Position numbers and translations under genes: made by a program. Below the pieces are notes generated by a model. The model saw only the letters and a program-made list of their open reading frames with translations, was not told the origin of the DNA and ran no database searches. A DNA stretch of 64,000 nt from Pseudomonas syringae (GTDB lineage Bacteria; Pseudomonadota; Gammaproteobacteria; Pseudomonadales; Pseudomonadaceae), in assembly GCF_021606685.1 (NCBI RefSeq), contig NZ_WKCB01000008.1, forward strand, positions 54,141-118,140, read 5' to 3'. Shown in pieces: positions 1-10,209 of the stretch (position 1 is its first letter; each line of letters starts with the position of its first letter).

Positions 1-571
1 CAATTTCGTCGCTGGCCAGGCACAGTTCCCGGTCCCAGGCCGCTTGCGAAGCGGCGTCAAGTGTACCATGCCGCAGCCACGAGTTCCGCTGCCGCAGGGC
101 CTTCTGCAGGCGCTGCCAAGTGGCCATAAACCGTGGTTCCACGTGGAACACTCCCCAATCGAGGAATTGCCTGCGGATTTTCGGCGCGCCTTCCAACAAC
201 CGAAAGCTGTCAGGGTTGATCAGTTGCAACGGCAGAATTTCTGCTAGCTGTGCTGCACTGCGAGCATTTTGCCCATCAATGCGAATTTGGAACTCGCCGC
301 CGCGATCACGGGATATGCCCAGGGCACTGTGCCCACCTTCAGCCAGTTCAACCTGGCCAAACACCGTGCACGCCAATTGTTCGTACTGGATAACCGGTAA
401 AAGGCGGGCGCTGCGAAACGAACGAGCAAGCCCCAGCAAGTGAATGGCTTCCAGCACGCTGGTTTTGCCACTGCCGTTGGCGCCGTGGAGGATATTGATG
501 CGGGGGGAGGGGGAGAAGGTCACCGGGTGCAGATTGCGCACCGCGGTGACCGAGACGCGACTGAGGGACAT
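1..571 (-). CDS. recF: RecF recombination/replication-repair protein, 3' end cut by window edge
   Basis: RecF is an SMC-like ABC-type ATPase that loads RecA at single-strand gaps with RecO and RecR. The frame opens at an ATG at 569-571 (start [16 protein letters not shown]) and stays open to the left edge, so about 190 N-terminal residues are visible. Residues 30-37 are the Walker A motif GANGSGKT, preceded by the family-typical INILHG strand. The gene begins 20 bases after the dnaN stop and continues the usual dnaA-dnaN-recF-gyrB order. The stretch coding GVFHVEP carries a ParB-binding parS site. The C-terminal signature and Walker B lie outside the window. Identity is secure from sequence and order. 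Confidence 0.96.
   Translation of the reverse strand, partial: MSLSRVSVTAVRNLHPVTFSPSPRINILHGANGSGKTSVLEAIHLLGLARSFRSARLLPVIQYEQLACTVFGQVELAEGGHSALGISRDRGGEFQIRIDGQNARSAAQLAEILPLQLINPDSFRLLEGAPKIRRQFLDWGVFHVEPRFMATWQRLQKALRQRNSWLRHGTLDAASQAAWDRELCLASDEI
135..150. promoter_or_regulatory. parS: parS centromere site (ParB binding), inside recF
   Basis: The 16-mer GGTTCCACGTGGAACA contains the perfect 14-bp palindrome GTTCCACGTGGAAC, the core of pseudomonad chromosomal parS. ParB (encoded at 15664-16536) nucleates here and spreads or slides as a CTP-dependent clamp. It lies about 3.2 kb from oriC, as expected for an origin-proximal centromere, and is embedded in the recF reading frame. Confidence 0.93.
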
Positions 572-591
572 CTAGCTTCTGCTGAGCATGA

Positions 592-1695
592 TTACAAACG
601 CATCGGCATAACAACGTAAGCCGAGTCGTCGTTGTCGGATTCCTGCACCAGGGCGCTGCTGTTGGAGTCCGACAGAATCAGGCGAACCTGTTCGGTGGTC
701 ATCACACCCAGCACGTCGAGCAGGTAGCTCACGTTGAAACCAATCTCCAGCGAGCCGCCGTTGTAGTCAACGCCCACTTCTTCTTCAGCCTCTTCCTGCT
801 CCGGGTTGTTTGCCTGGATTTTCAGCTGACCGTTGGCCAGTTGCAGACGAATACCACGGTACTTTTCGTTCGACAGAATTGCGGTACGGCTGAACGCTTC
901 ACGCAGGGCTTGGCGATCACCGATCACCGTCTTGTCGCCGCCTTTAGGCAGTACGCGTTCGTAATCCGGGAATTTGCCATCAACCAACTTCGACGTGAAG
1001 GTGAACTCGCCGGTGGTCGCGCGGATGTGGTGCTGGCCCAGCACGATGCTGACGTTGCCGTCCGGCTCGGTGAGCAGGCGCGCCAATTCAAGGATACCTT
1101 TGCGCGGCACGATCACCTGGTGGCGATCCGGCTGGCCGATATCGGCACGCATCGAGCACATGGCCAGACGGTGACCGTCGGTGGCCACGGCGCGGATGAT
1201 GCCTTCGGAAACTTCCAGCAGCATGCCGTTAAGGTAGTAACGCACGTCCTGTTGGGCCATGGCGAAGCTGGTGCGCTCGATCAAACGACGCAGTTTGCTC
1301 TGCTCCAGGCTGCACGTCAGCGACCCTGGACCTTCTTCAACCGTCGGGAAATCATTGGCCGGCAAAGTAGACAGGGTGAAACGGCTGCGACCCGCCTTGA
1401 CCACCAGCTTCTGCTCATCAACCTTGATGTCGATCAGGGCGTCGTTGGGCAGGCTCTTGCAGATATCCATCAGCTTGCGCGCCGGCACAGTGATCTCGCC
1501 CGGCTCCGCAGGCTCTTCCAGCTGCACGCGACCCACCAGCTCGACTTCCAGGTCGGTACCGGTCAAAGACAATTGCTGGCCTTCGACTACCAGCAATACG
1601 TTGGAGAGCACCGGCAAGGTCTGTCGGCGCTCGACGACGCCTGCGACCAGTTGCAGGGGTTTCAACAGGGCTTCGCGTTGAATGGTGAAATGCAT
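592..1695 (-). CDS. dnaN: DNA polymerase III beta subunit (sliding clamp)
   Basis: The beta clamp dimerises round DNA and tethers Pol III and other polymerases. The 367-residue product has the standard length and starts MHFTIQREALLKPLQLV. It shows the threefold clamp-domain architecture and ends with VMPMRL, the conserved C-terminal motif next to the partner-binding cleft. It follows dnaA by 38 bases on the same strand and precedes recF by 20 bases, so the three are probably partly co-transcribed. The long rightward frame opposite it (841-1767) is a codon-bias shadow. Confidence 0.98.
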   Translation of the reverse strand: MHFTIQREALLKPLQLVAGVVERRQTLPVLSNVLLVVEGQQLSLTGTDLEVELVGRVQLEEPAEPGEITVPARKLMDICKSLPNDALIDIKVDEQKLVVKAGRSRFTLSTLPANDFPTVEEGPGSLTCSLEQSKLRRLIERTSFAMAQQDVRYYLNGMLLEVSEGIIRAVATDGHRLAMCSMRADIGQPDRHQVIVPRKGILELARLLTEPDGNVSIVLGQHHIRATTGEFTFTSKLVDGKFPDYERVLPKGGDKTVIGDRQALREAFSRTAILSNEKYRGIRLQLANGQLKIQANNPEQEEAEEEVGVDYNGGSLEIGFNVSYLLDVLGVMTTEQVRLILSDSNSSALVQESDNDDSAYVVMPMRL

Positions 1696-1733
1696 GGTCT
1701 AGTCCCTTGCCTTAATAAGCTGCGCTGGTGTCA

Positions 1734-3254
1734 TCAAGTAGTCAGTGTACGCAGCAGGTTCTTGTAGTCCTCGCGAATATCCGCGTCGGATTCCTTAAGT
1801 TCGTTGATCTTGCGGCACGCGTGCAAAACCGTGGTGTGATCGCGACCGCCAAACACATCACCAATTTCCGGCAGGCTGTGGTTGGTCAACTCCTTGGAGA
1901 GCGCCATAGCCACCTGACGGGGACGCGCCACCGAGCGCGAGCGGCGCTTGGACAGCAGGTCGGAAATCTTGATCTTGTAGTACTCGGCCACGGTGCGCTG
2001 GATGTTATCCACACTCACCAGTTTGTCTTGCAGGGCCAGCAAGTCTTTCAGGGATTCGCGAATCAGCTCGATGGTGATATCACGGCCCATGAAGTGTGAG
2101 TGCGCGATGACCCGCTTCAGCGCGCCTTCCAGCTCACGCACGTTGGAGCGAATGCGTTGGGCGATGAAGAAGGCTGCGTCATGCGGCAGATCGACCTTCG
2201 CCTGATCGGCTTTTTTCATCAGGATCGCGACGCGGGTTTCCAGCTCCGGCGGCTCTACCGCGACGGTCAGGCCCCAGCCAAAGCGCGATTTGAGGCGTTC
2301 TTCCAGGCCTTCGATTTCCTTGGGATAACGGTCACTGGTCAAGATGACCTGTTGGCCACCTTCGAGCAGGGCGTTGAAGGTATGAAAGAACTCTTCCTGA
2401 GAACGCTCCTTGCGGGCGAAGAATTGAATGTCATCGATCAGCAAGGCATCAACCGAGCGGTAGAACCGCTTGAACTCGTTGATGGCATTGAGCTGCAAGG
2501 CCTTGACCATGTCAGCGACGAAGCGCTCCGAGTGCAGGTACACGACCTTGGCATTCGGGTTCTTCTTTAATAGATGGTTACCCACTGCGTGCATCAAGTG
2601 GGTCTTACCCAAACCCACGCCACCATAAAGGAAGAGCGGGTTGTAGCCGTGCTTGGGGTTATCGGCCACTTGCCAGGCGGCCGCGCGGGCCAGCTGGTTG
2701 GATTTACCTTCGACAAAGTTCTCGAAGGTAAACGTACGGTTCAGGTAGCTGGTGTGCTTGAGCGCACCTTCAACCTGCACGGTGCGTTGCTCGGCGCGGA
2801 CCGGAGCCTGCTGTGAGCTGGCGCCTGCCATAGGGTCGAAGCTGTCGCGGGACGGCTCTTCATTAATAGGCGCGTTTTTCTGCGCCGAGGATTTCGACGG
2901 AGCCTGGGCGACCGGCGCCGGCGAGTTATTAACAGGCGCCGCCGCGGCCTGAGCCTGCGAGGCGCTCGCTGCCAATGGCGCATTCGGCGCAGCACGCGGT
3001 GCTGAGCTGCGTTTGCTGCCGATTAACAAGGAGAGCACGGGCGCGAGGCCGTTGCCGTGTTCATCGAGCAATTCGAGAACGCGGCTCAGGTACTTCTCGT
3101 TGACCCAGTCGAGAACAAAACGGTTGGGTGCATAGACACGCAACTCGTCGCCTTCGGCTTCGACCTGTAGCGGGCGGATCCAGGTGTTGAATTGCTGGGC
3201 AGGCAGCTCTTCGCGCAAAAGCTCCACGCACTGCTGCCAAAGTTCCACTGACAC
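1734..3254 (-). CDS. dnaA: Chromosomal replication initiator DnaA
   Basis: DnaA binds TTATCCACA-type boxes as ATP-DnaA, oligomerises at oriC and opens the duplex. The protein has 506 residues. Domain I (about 1-80, start [13 protein letters not shown]) is followed by a long Ala/Pro-rich linker (about 85-165), as is usual in pseudomonads. The AAA+ domain has Walker A GGVGLGKT at 211-218 and Walker B LLIDDI at 271-276. Domain IV contains the DnaA-box signature [11 protein letters not shown] at 469-479. It is transcribed away from the origin, which lies directly upstream with several DnaA boxes, so autoregulation by its own product is likely. Confidence 0.99.
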   Translation of the reverse strand: MSVELWQQCVELLREELPAQQFNTWIRPLQVEAEGDELRVYAPNRFVLDWVNEKYLSRVLELLDEHGNGLAPVLSLLIGSKRSSAPRAAPNAPLAASASQAQAAAAPVNNSPAPVAQAPSKSSAQKNAPINEEPSRDSFDPMAGASSQQAPVRAEQRTVQVEGALKHTSYLNRTFTFENFVEGKSNQLARAAAWQVADNPKHGYNPLFLYGGVGLGKTHLMHAVGNHLLKKNPNAKVVYLHSERFVADMVKALQLNAINEFKRFYRSVDALLIDDIQFFARKERSQEEFFHTFNALLEGGQQVILTSDRYPKEIEGLEERLKSRFGWGLTVAVEPPELETRVAILMKKADQAKVDLPHDAAFFIAQRIRSNVRELEGALKRVIAHSHFMGRDITIELIRESLKDLLALQDKLVSVDNIQRTVAEYYKIKISDLLSKRRSRSVARPRQVAMALSKELTNHSLPEIGDVFGGRDHTTVLHACRKINELKESDADIREDYKNLLRTLTT

Positions 3255-3750
3255 GGATATCCCCTAAGTTGAAAGCCGGTGAGGCAAAAACAGCCGCCAT
3301 TGTAGCGATCAGCCGCCCACTTATCCACATGTAGGTTGCGCACAGGCCACCCAAAATCAATGCGTTAAGCACAAAAAAGTCGACCAGCGGTCTGTGCATA
3401 AGCTCTGTGGATAAGCGCCCCTGAGCTCGTTGCACAAGTGGGGGTTAAAGTCTGTGGGTAACCGGCCTGTGGATAACATGCCATTCCACACACAGCTTAT
3501 CCGATAGCGCAGCACAGGCAGAGCACCGTTTCTCCCCCGTGTTGTCATTCTCTGTACATCAGGCAGAATATGGCCTCAAGGCACTTATCCACAGATGATC
3601 GACGCCCTAGCTTTTATAAGCTTTACAGAAAAGCTTTAAATAACTTCCTTCTTTATTTTTATATCTATGGCACTGCTCATGAAAGGCGAGCGGATGGAAA
3701 AGGTCACGTTGCGCCCCAGAGATCTAATTAAAGGAAAAGCTGGTTGGAAA
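3255..3750. other. oriC: Chromosomal replication origin oriC between dnaA and rpmH
   Basis: This gene-free stretch lies between the divergent dnaA and rpmH. Exact DnaA boxes (TTATCCACA or its complement) are at 3321-3329, 3406-3414, 3468-3476 and 3585-3593. One-mismatch boxes are at 3393-3401 (TGTGCATAA) and 3453-3461 (TGTGGGTAA). The boxes occupy the dnaA-proximal two thirds and an AT-rich segment lies on the rpmH side, the arrangement expected of a bacterial origin and at the place known for Pseudomonas oriC. The unwinding element and the rpmH promoter are listed separately. No protein-coding signal is seen here. Confidence 0.93.
3609..3668. other. AT-rich stretch, candidate DNA unwinding element of oriC
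   Basis: About 60 bases with very high A+T in an otherwise GC-rich genome, immediately beside the DnaA box at 3585-3593. It contains three AGCTTT/AAGCTT-like repeats (about 3609-3639) and a T-rich run ending near 3666. Position and composition fit a duplex-unwinding element; the exact melting site cannot be read from sequence. Confidence 0.65.
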
Positions 3751-3779
3751 TTGACCTAGAGGCTTGCTTTCACTAGAAT
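3751..3779 (+). promoter_or_regulatory. sigma70 promoter of rpmH-rnpA
   Basis: A -35 TTGACC (3751-3756) and a -10 TAGAAT (3774-3779) are separated by exactly 17 bases, close to consensus. They lie 62 bases before the rpmH start, between the oriC AT-rich block and the gene. The operon rpmH-rnpA-yidD-yidC is likely driven from here. Confidence 0.75.
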
Positions 3780-3840
3780 CGCCGGTCTCTTAAAACGGGG
3801 GCCATTCCGGCCCGTTGTGGACGAACCAGGTAACAACGCC

Positions 3841-3975
3841 ATGAAACGTACTTTCCAACCAAGCACCATCAAACGCGCCCGCACCCACGGTTTCCGTGCT
3901 CGCATGGCTACCAAGAACGGCCGTGCTGTCCTGTCGCGTCGTCGCGCCAAAGGTCGTGCGCGTCTGGCAGTTTGA
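3841..3975 (+). CDS. rpmH: 50S ribosomal protein L34
   Basis: A 44-residue, very basic protein starting [19 protein letters not shown], the highly conserved L34 sequence, ending in [12 protein letters not shown]. It is a structural protein of the large ribosomal subunit. It is the first gene rightward of oriC, preceded by a good sigma70 promoter at 3751-3779, and rnpA starts 13 bases after its stop, the universal rpmH-rnpA pairing. Confidence 0.98.
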   Translation: MKRTFQPSTIKRARTHGFRARMATKNGRAVLSRRRAKGRARLAV

Positions 3976-3988
3976 TAATCCGGTACTG

Positions 3989-4396
3989 GTGGTGAGTCAG
4001 GACTTCAGTCGGGAAAAGCGTCTGCTAACCCCCCGGCATTTCAAGGCAGTCTTTGACTCCCCCACCGGCAAGGTTCCGGGGAAAAATCTCCTGCTCCTTG
4101 CGCGTAACAACGATCTTGATCACCCCCGTCTCGGGTTGGTGATTGGCAAGAAGAGCGTAAAGCTCTCCGTTGAGCGCAATCGCCTCAAGCGTCTGATGCG
4201 CGAATCGTTTCGCCTCCACCAGGACAGTCTGGTTGGTTGGGATATTGTTATCGTCGCGCGCAAAGGCTTGGGGGATGTAGAAAACCCCGAATTGATTCAG
4301 CATTTCGGCAAGCTCTGGAAACGTTTGGCGCGTACCAACAAGCCAGCACCAGCAGTCAGCACCGAAACTGTAGGGGTAGACAGCCTTGATGCGTAA
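3989..4396 (+). CDS. rnpA: Ribonuclease P protein component
   Basis: This is the protein cofactor of RNase P, which matures tRNA 5' ends. A GTG at 3989 gives 135 residues beginning [14 protein letters not shown] after the initiator, the usual start in pseudomonads. A longer in-frame opening at 3896 would overlap rpmH and is not credible. The conserved RNR-type motif is present as [15 protein letters not shown] (about residues 54-69). It overlaps the following yidD by 8 bases, consistent with translational coupling. Confidence 0.96.
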   Translation: MVSQDFSREKRLLTPRHFKAVFDSPTGKVPGKNLLLLARNNDLDHPRLGLVIGKKSVKLSVERNRLKRLMRESFRLHQDSLVGWDIVIVARKGLGDVENPELIQHFGKLWKRLARTNKPAPAVSTETVGVDSLDA

Positions 4397-4634
4397 ACTG
4401 GCCCTCGTTCCGATCCAGTTTTATCGCTATGCCATTAGTCCTCTGATGGCCAGCCACTGTCGTTTCTACCCCAGTTGTTCCTGCTACGCGTTAGAGGCCA
4501 TAGAAAATCATGGTCTTCTGCGCGGTGGCTGGCTGACCTTTCGTCGTTTAGGTCGCTGTCATCCGTGGAATCCCGGTGGTTATGACCCGGTTCCACCTAT
4601 CCCTACCTCCCGTTCTTCTTCGATGGCCGAGTAA
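4389..4634 (+). CDS. yidD: Membrane protein insertion efficiency factor YidD
   Basis: An 81-residue protein of the YidD family, which assists YidC-dependent membrane insertion. It carries the cysteine-rich hallmark [15 protein letters not shown] (about residues 24-38) and the conserved [17 protein letters not shown] segment. Start chosen at ATG 4389 ([15 protein letters not shown]); a TTG one codon earlier is possible. It overlaps the end of rnpA and ends 2 bases before yidC, so the three are a tight operon. Confidence 0.95.
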   Translation: MRKLALVPIQFYRYAISPLMASHCRFYPSCSCYALEAIENHGLLRGGWLTFRRLGRCHPWNPGGYDPVPPIPTSRSSSMAE

Positions 4635-4636
4635 TC

Positions 4637-6319
4637 ATGGATATTAAACGCACGATCCTGATCGTCGCCCTGGCAATCGTGTCCTACGTCATGGTCCTAA
4701 AGTGGAACCAGGACTACGGCCAGGCTGCCCTGCCGACTCAGAATGTTGCTACCAATCAGGCTGCGCCGGCTATTCCGGACACCCCGCTGGGTAACAATGC
4801 GTCCGCGAGTGCCGATGTTCCCAGCGCGAATGGCGAGACAAGCGCCCCTCTAGAAACGCCAGTGGTCACCAATAAAGACCTCATCCACGTTAAAACGGAT
4901 GTGCTCGACCTGGCTATCGACCCACAAGGTGGCGATATCGCGCAGTTGAAACTGCCGCTGTATCCACGTCGCCAAGACCATCCTGATGTACCGTTCCAAC
5001 TGTTCGATAACGGTGGTGAACGTACTTATCTGGCGCAAAGCGGCCTGACTGGCACCAATGGTCCGGATGCGCGTGCTACCGGTCGTCCGGTTTATTCGAC
5101 CGAACAGAAGACTTATCAACTGGCTGACGGCCAGGACCAGTTGAATGTTGACCTGAAATTCACTCAGGACGGCGTCAACTACATCAAGCGCTTCAGCTTC
5201 ACTCGCGGTTTGTACGACTTGAAGGTCACTTACCTGATCGACAACACCAGCGAAAAACCTTGGAGCGGCAACCTGTTTGCCCAACTCAAGCGTGATGGCA
5301 GCTCCGATCCGTCCTCCAGCACTGCCACCGGCACCGCCACTTACCTGGGCGCCGCCCTGTGGACAAGTAGCGAGCCGTACAAAAAAGTGTCGATGAAAGA
5401 TATCGACAAGGGCGCGCTGAAAGAAACGGTTCAAGGTGGTTGGGTAGCGTGGCTGCAACACTACTTCGTCACCGCGTGGATCCCGAACAAGGGTGAAGCA
5501 AACCTGGTGCAAACCCGCAAGGACAGCCAGGGCAACTACATCATCGGCTTCACTGGCCCGGCGTTGACCGTCGCTCCAGGTGCCAAGGCTGAAACCAGCG
5601 CTACTTTGTACGCCGGTCCGAAAAGCCAGGCTGTGCTGAAAGAGTTGTCCCCAGGTCTGGAATTGACGGTGGACTACGGCATTCTGTGGTTCATTGCCCA
5701 GCCGATTTTCTGGTTGCTGCAACATATCCACAGCATTGTGGGTAACTGGGGCTTCTCGATCATCTTCCTGACCATGCTGATCAAAGGGATCTTCTTCCCT
5801 CTGTCGGCTGCCAGCTACAAGTCGATGGCGCGCATGCGTGCTGTTGCACCGAAACTGGCTGCTCTGAAAGAGCAACATGGCGACGACCGGCAGAAAATGT
5901 CGCAAGCCATGATGGAGCTGTACAAGAAAGAGAAGATCAACCCGCTGGGCGGTTGCTTGCCGATTCTTGTGCAGATGCCGGTATTCCTGTCGCTGTACTG
6001 GGTACTCCTGGAAAGCGTAGAAATGCGCCAGGCCCCGTTCATGCTGTGGATAACTGACCTGTCGATCAAAGACCCGTTCTTTATCCTGCCGATCATCATG
6101 GGCGCGACCATGTTTATCCAGCAGCGTCTGAACCCGACTCCGCCGGACCCGATGCAGGCCAAGGTAATGAAAATGATGCCAATCATCTTCACCTTCTTCT
6201 TCCTGTGGTTCCCAGCTGGTCTGGTTCTGTACTGGGTGGTCAACAACGTGTTGTCGATCTCTCAACAGTGGTACATCACACGTAAGATCGAAGCGGCTAC
6301 CGCAAAAGCCGCGGCGTAA
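4637..6319 (+). CDS. yidC: Membrane protein insertase YidC
   Basis: YidC inserts and folds inner-membrane proteins alone or with SecYEG. The 560-residue protein has the long Gram-negative form. An N-terminal membrane anchor (about residues 6-21) is followed by a large periplasmic beta-sandwich domain (about 60-345). A C-terminal core of five membrane segments follows, with the conserved PLGGCLPILVQMPVFLSLYW and a C-terminal segment ending ISQQWYITRKIEA. It is the last gene of rpmH-rnpA-yidD-yidC, and a hairpin terminator follows at 6345-6366. An exact DnaA 9-mer lies within the gene at 6045-6053. The leftward frame 4850-6421 is a shadow. Confidence 0.98.
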   Translation: MDIKRTILIVALAIVSYVMVLKWNQDYGQAALPTQNVATNQAAPAIPDTPLGNNASASADVPSANGETSAPLETPVVTNKDLIHVKTDVLDLAIDPQGGDIAQLKLPLYPRRQDHPDVPFQLFDNGGERTYLAQSGLTGTNGPDARATGRPVYSTEQKTYQLADGQDQLNVDLKFTQDGVNYIKRFSFTRGLYDLKVTYLIDNTSEKPWSGNLFAQLKRDGSSDPSSSTATGTATYLGAALWTSSEPYKKVSMKDIDKGALKETVQGGWVAWLQHYFVTAWIPNKGEANLVQTRKDSQGNYIIGFTGPALTVAPGAKAETSATLYAGPKSQAVLKELSPGLELTVDYGILWFIAQPIFWLLQHIHSIVGNWGFSIIFLTMLIKGIFFPLSAASYKSMARMRAVAPKLAALKEQHGDDRQKMSQAMMELYKKEKINPLGGCLPILVQMPVFLSLYWVLLESVEMRQAPFMLWITDLSIKDPFFILPIIMGATMFIQQRLNPTPPDPMQAKVMKMMPIIFTFFFLWFPAGLVLYWVVNNVLSISQQWYITRKIEAATAKAAA

Positions 6320-6344
6320 CTTACTCTGTGGGTAACCACTCAAG

Positions 6345-6366
6345 ACGCCCCCTAGTGGGGCGTTTT
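6345..6366 (+). terminator. Rho-independent terminator after yidC
   Basis: A perfect 7-bp GC-rich stem ACGCCCC / GGGGCGT (6345-6351 with 6357-6363), 5-base loop, followed by a short T run. It separates yidC from mnmE. Confidence 0.8.
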
Positions 6367-6398
6367 GCTTTCCGTCACTTTTGTTCTGGAACCTGTTG

Positions 6399-7769
6399 AT
6401 GAGTGCTCCTCGTGAAACCATCGCTGCTGTCGCTACCGCTCAAGGTCGCGGCGGTGTCGGTATCGTGCGTATTTCGGGGCCCCTCGCGGGCATAGCTGCC
6501 AAGGCTATCAGCGGCCGTGAGTTGACGCCGCGCTATGCCCATTACGGGCCGTTTCTGGATGCTGACAAAAGCGTGTTGGACGAGGGCCTGGCGCTCTACT
6601 TCCCTGGGCCGAATTCGTTTACCGGTGAAGACGTGCTGGAACTACAGGGCCACGGCGGCCCGGTGGTACTGGATATGTTGCTGCAGCGTTGCCTGCAACT
6701 GGGCTGCCGCCTGGCGCGGCCGGGGGAGTTCAGCGAACGTGCCTTTTTGAATGACAAACTCGACCTGGCCCAGGCCGAGGCCATCGCGGATTTGATCGAA
6801 GCCAGCTCTGCACAAGCTGCCCGCAATGCATTGCGCTCACTGCAGGGCGCATTTTCCCTGCGTGTGCATAACTTGACCGAACAGCTGATCAGCCTGCGTA
6901 TCTACGTGGAAGCAGCCATCGATTTCCCGGAAGAAGAAATCGACTTCCTCGCCGATGGCCACGTGCTAGCGATGCTGGACAAAGTCCGCGATGAGTTATC
7001 CACAGTTCTGCGTGAAGCCGGGCAGGGCGCGTTACTGCGCGATGGCATGACCGTGGTGATTGCCGGGCGGCCGAATGCTGGCAAATCCAGCCTGCTAAAT
7101 GCCCTGGCGGGTCGTGAAGCGGCCATCGTCACCGAGATCGCCGGCACCACGCGCGATATCTTGCGTGAACATATCCACATCGACGGCATGCCGTTGCACG
7201 TGGTTGACACCGCCGGATTGCGTGACACCGACGACCAGGTGGAAAAGATTGGCGTAGAACGCGCGCTCAAGGCTATCGGCGAAGCCGACCGTGTATTGCT
7301 GGTGGTGGATGCTACGGCGCCGGAGGCTGTGGATCCTTTTGCGCTGTGGCCGGAATTCCTCGAGCAACGGCCGGACCCGGCCAAAGTCACCTTGATCCGC
7401 AACAAGGCTGACCTGACCGGTGAAGCCATTGCCATGCAAACCAGCGAGGATGGCCATGTCACCATCAGCTTGAGTGCCAAGTCGGCGGGAGAGGGCCTGG
7501 AGTTGCTGCGCGAGCACCTCAAGGCCTGCATGGGCTACGAGCAGACCTCGGAAAGCAGCTTCAGCGCACGCCGCAGGCACCTGGAAGCGCTGCGCCATGC
7601 CAGCGCGGCCCTGGAGCACGGTCGGGCACAACTGACCCTGGCGGGCGCCGGTGAGCTGCTGGCGGAGGATCTACGCCAGGCCCAGCAGCTATTGGGAGAA
7701 ATCACCGGCGCGTTCAGCTCCGATGATTTGTTGGGGCGGATCTTTTCCAGCTTCTGTATCGGTAAGTAA
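6399..7769 (+). CDS. mnmE: tRNA uridine-5-carboxymethylaminomethyl modification GTPase MnmE (TrmE)
   Basis: MnmE with MnmG installs cmnm5 on U34 of tRNAs reading split codon boxes. The 456-residue protein starts at ATG 6399 ([16 protein letters not shown]). It has the tetrahydrofolate-binding N-terminal domain, a G domain with G1 GRPNAGKSS, the DTAGLRD switch and NKAD, and the catalytic C-terminal FCIGK. It follows the yidC terminator. Its usual neighbour mnmG is 4.5 kb away because an iron-uptake module has been placed between them. An exact DnaA box occurs within the gene (6996-7004). Confidence 0.98.
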   Translation: MSAPRETIAAVATAQGRGGVGIVRISGPLAGIAAKAISGRELTPRYAHYGPFLDADKSVLDEGLALYFPGPNSFTGEDVLELQGHGGPVVLDMLLQRCLQLGCRLARPGEFSERAFLNDKLDLAQAEAIADLIEASSAQAARNALRSLQGAFSLRVHNLTEQLISLRIYVEAAIDFPEEEIDFLADGHVLAMLDKVRDELSTVLREAGQGALLRDGMTVVIAGRPNAGKSSLLNALAGREAAIVTEIAGTTRDILREHIHIDGMPLHVVDTAGLRDTDDQVEKIGVERALKAIGEADRVLLVVDATAPEAVDPFALWPEFLEQRPDPAKVTLIRNKADLTGEAIAMQTSEDGHVTISLSAKSAGEGLELLREHLKACMGYEQTSESSFSARRRHLEALRHASAALEHGRAQLTLAGAGELLAEDLRQAQQLLGEITGAFSSDDLLGRIFSSFCIGK

Positions 7770-7788
7770 GCGAGTTATCCACAACCGC

Positions 7789-10209
7789 TTACCAGTTGTA
7801 AGACACCGTACCGAGCAAGGTACGGCTGTCGCCCCAGTAGCAGCGCCCCGCATCGTTGCAACCGGCTACGTATTCCTTGTCGAACAGGTTCTTGGCGTTC
7901 AGATCCAGCGACCAGTGCTTGTCTAGCTGGTAGCCAATGGACGCATCCACCAACGTGACACTTCCGGCGTCCAACTTTCCGTACAGCGAAGGTGCTGTGT
8001 AGGAAAAGGTACTGTCGAAATAACGTACACCGCCGCCCACGGACAAGCCCTTGAGCTGACCATCGAGGAAGCGGTATTTGCCCCACACCGACGCCTGGTT
8101 GCGCGGAACGCCGGTCATCTGATGCCCCTCGACCAGCGACGTTGCGGAATCCTTGGTAATCCGCGCGTCGGTGTAGGTGTAGGCCGCCGTGACGTTCAGG
8201 TTAGGCGTCAAGTTGCTGTTGATTTCAGCTTCCACACCTTTGGCGCGGCTTTCACCGACCTGGCGATAGCTGTTGGTGGTGGCGTCGAGGTAGGTGTCGT
8301 CCTCTTTGCGCAGGTCATACACAGAGAGTGTCATCGCCGTATCCCAGCCGATGGGCTCGTACTTCACGCCCACTTCGTACTGGCTACTGGTAATCGGCTT
8401 CAGAGGCGCGCCGGCGTTGGAGATCTGTTGCACCGGGACAAACGCGGTGGAATAGCTGACATACGGCGTGAGGCCGTTGTCGAACTGATACATCACCCCG
8501 CCCTGGTAGGTGAACTTGCGATCCTCGGAGCCGATATCGCTGGCCGGTTTCACTTTGTCGCGGAAATCGCTGTCGACCCAATCCTGGCGGCCGCCGAGCA
8601 GGAACAGCCAGTGGTCATACTTGCTCTGGAGCTGTGCATAAACACCTTTCATCTGCTGTTCGAGCAAGGTGTTTTGCACCGCCACCGGGGTCAGTGGGTC
8701 ACGCAGGTACACAGGGTTATACACATTGATGGTGCCGGCGAAACCCGCGTCCCAATCCTGGTTGAACGAGGTACGGTCGTAGCTGGCCCCCAACAGCAGG
8801 GTGTTTTCCAGGCCACCGACCTGGAATTTTCCTTCAAGCTGGTTATCCAGGGAGTACACCATCGACTTGTTGTAGCGATCGTAGGCGGTCATGTTCAGTT
8901 GCGTGCCGAAGCCGCCGTTATCCAGCGCCCCCGGCCAGGTTTCATGGCGATTAATGCGTGACTGCATATAGCGCGAGTTCTGGCGGAACTGCCAATCGTC
9001 ATTGAAGCTGTGGCTGAATTCGTAGCCAGTGCTCCAGGCTTCGCGTTCGAAGGTATTCCAGTCCGGGTCGCCGAGCATGGTGTGCTTGGACAGCTTGCCA
9101 TTGGGATTACTGAGCAAGGTACCCGCCGCAGGTAGGCCAAGTTCCAGGTTGGTGTGGTCTTTCTGGTAGTTGGCCAACAGCGTGAGGGTGTTGTAATCGT
9201 CGAAATTCAGGGTCAAGGACGGGGCGATATAGAGGCGATCGTCCGGGACGTGATCGGTCTGTGTGTCTGACTTGCGCCCCAGCATCACCACGCGGCCAAG
9301 GATGTTGTCGTTATCATTGAGTGGGCCGGAGATATCCACACCCACCTGGCGCCGGTTGTTCGAACCATAACCCAGCTGCACCTCACCTTGTGGAGTGGCT
9401 GTCGGATGTTTGCTGACCAGGTTCACCAGCCCGCCCGGTGCGTTTTCCCCATAGAGCAGGGAAGACGGCCCACGGAAAATCTCCACGCGCTCGAGGCCGT
9501 AAGGCTCACTGGTCGTGTCGTACCGGTTGCCCTGTACGCGTAGGCCATCGCGCAGCAGGCCGTAGCCGTAATCGGTGGCGTTGAAACCGCGAATGAAAAA
9601 CAGATCACCGGCCAGGCTGTCGCCGGCGGCGAAGGGCGGCGCGAAAATACCCGGCACATAACCCAATACTTCGGTCAGGGTCTGGGACTTCTGGTCCTTT
9701 ATACGTTGGCCGGTGACGACGGATACCGAACGCGGCGTTTCCGACAGCGGCGTGCTGGTCTTGGTACCGATGCGGCTGTTTTGCGCCTTGTAGCCCACAT
9801 CCCCCGCGATCTCCTGATTGAACCCGGCCTGTTGATAAGTACTCACGGTAGTGGGGGCAAGCGTGAGTTCTCCAGCCGGAGCCGCCTGTAACACATAGCT
9901 GCCAGGTGCTTGGATGACGGCCTGCAACCCCGAGTTTTGCAGCAGCAGCGCGAAGCCTTGCTCCACTGAATAGTCCCCCTCCAACCCTGGCGTGTTCAAA
10001 CGCGCGGTCTGTTGGGGCGAAAAAGACAGAATCACATTGGCCCGGGCGGCAAATTGGCTCAACGCGTGGTCCAGCGGGCCCGGCCCAATGGCGTAGTGCG
10101 CGGCCATAGCAGGGGTTGAAACCAATACACCGCTGGCGCTCGCGAGCAGGAGCCCGTAAGTCATGCCGTGGCAAGAGAGTCGTTGGCGAAGCTTGGTAGG
10201 AAGGCGCAT
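7789..10209 (-). CDS. TonB-dependent siderophore receptor with FecA-type signalling domain
   Basis: An 806-residue outer-membrane ferric-siderophore receptor and transducer. A signal peptide (about 1-36, cleavage near PAMA-AHYAIG) is followed by an STN signalling domain (about 37-110, GPLDHALSQFAARANVILSF). A TonB-box-like stretch near APTTVSTY, the plug (RSVSVVTGQRIKD ... NAPGGLVNLVSKHP) and a 22-strand-type barrel ending LLGTVSYNW follow. The last segments carry a cysteine pair (AGCNDAGRCYW) typical of the FhuA/FiuA/FoxA hydroxamate branch, so ferrichrome or ferrioxamine are plausible ligands, by inference only. It lies downstream of fecR/fecI, and the STN domain is expected to signal to that FecR. 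Its stop faces mnmE across 19 bases. Confidence 0.93.
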   Translation of the reverse strand: MRLPTKLRQRLSCHGMTYGLLLASASGVLVSTPAMAAHYAIGPGPLDHALSQFAARANVILSFSPQQTARLNTPGLEGDYSVEQGFALLLQNSGLQAVIQAPGSYVLQAAPAGELTLAPTTVSTYQQAGFNQEIAGDVGYKAQNSRIGTKTSTPLSETPRSVSVVTGQRIKDQKSQTLTEVLGYVPGIFAPPFAAGDSLAGDLFFIRGFNATDYGYGLLRDGLRVQGNRYDTTSEPYGLERVEIFRGPSSLLYGENAPGGLVNLVSKHPTATPQGEVQLGYGSNNRRQVGVDISGPLNDNDNILGRVVMLGRKSDTQTDHVPDDRLYIAPSLTLNFDDYNTLTLLANYQKDHTNLELGLPAAGTLLSNPNGKLSKHTMLGDPDWNTFEREAWSTGYEFSHSFNDDWQFRQNSRYMQSRINRHETWPGALDNGGFGTQLNMTAYDRYNKSMVYSLDNQLEGKFQVGGLENTLLLGASYDRTSFNQDWDAGFAGTINVYNPVYLRDPLTPVAVQNTLLEQQMKGVYAQLQSKYDHWLFLLGGRQDWVDSDFRDKVKPASDIGSEDRKFTYQGGVMYQFDNGLTPYVSYSTAFVPVQQISNAGAPLKPITSSQYEVGVKYEPIGWDTAMTLSVYDLRKEDDTYLDATTNSYRQVGESRAKGVEAEINSNLTPNLNVTAAYTYTDARITKDSATSLVEGHQMTGVPRNQASVWGKYRFLDGQLKGLSVGGGVRYFDSTFSYTAPSLYGKLDAGSVTLVDASIGYQLDKHWSLDLNAKNLFDKEYVAGCNDAGRCYWGDSRTLLGTVSYNW

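Noticed and set aside
4850..6421. 523-codon leftward open frame opposite yidC
   Set aside because: Antisense shadow of yidC running through the yidC terminator.
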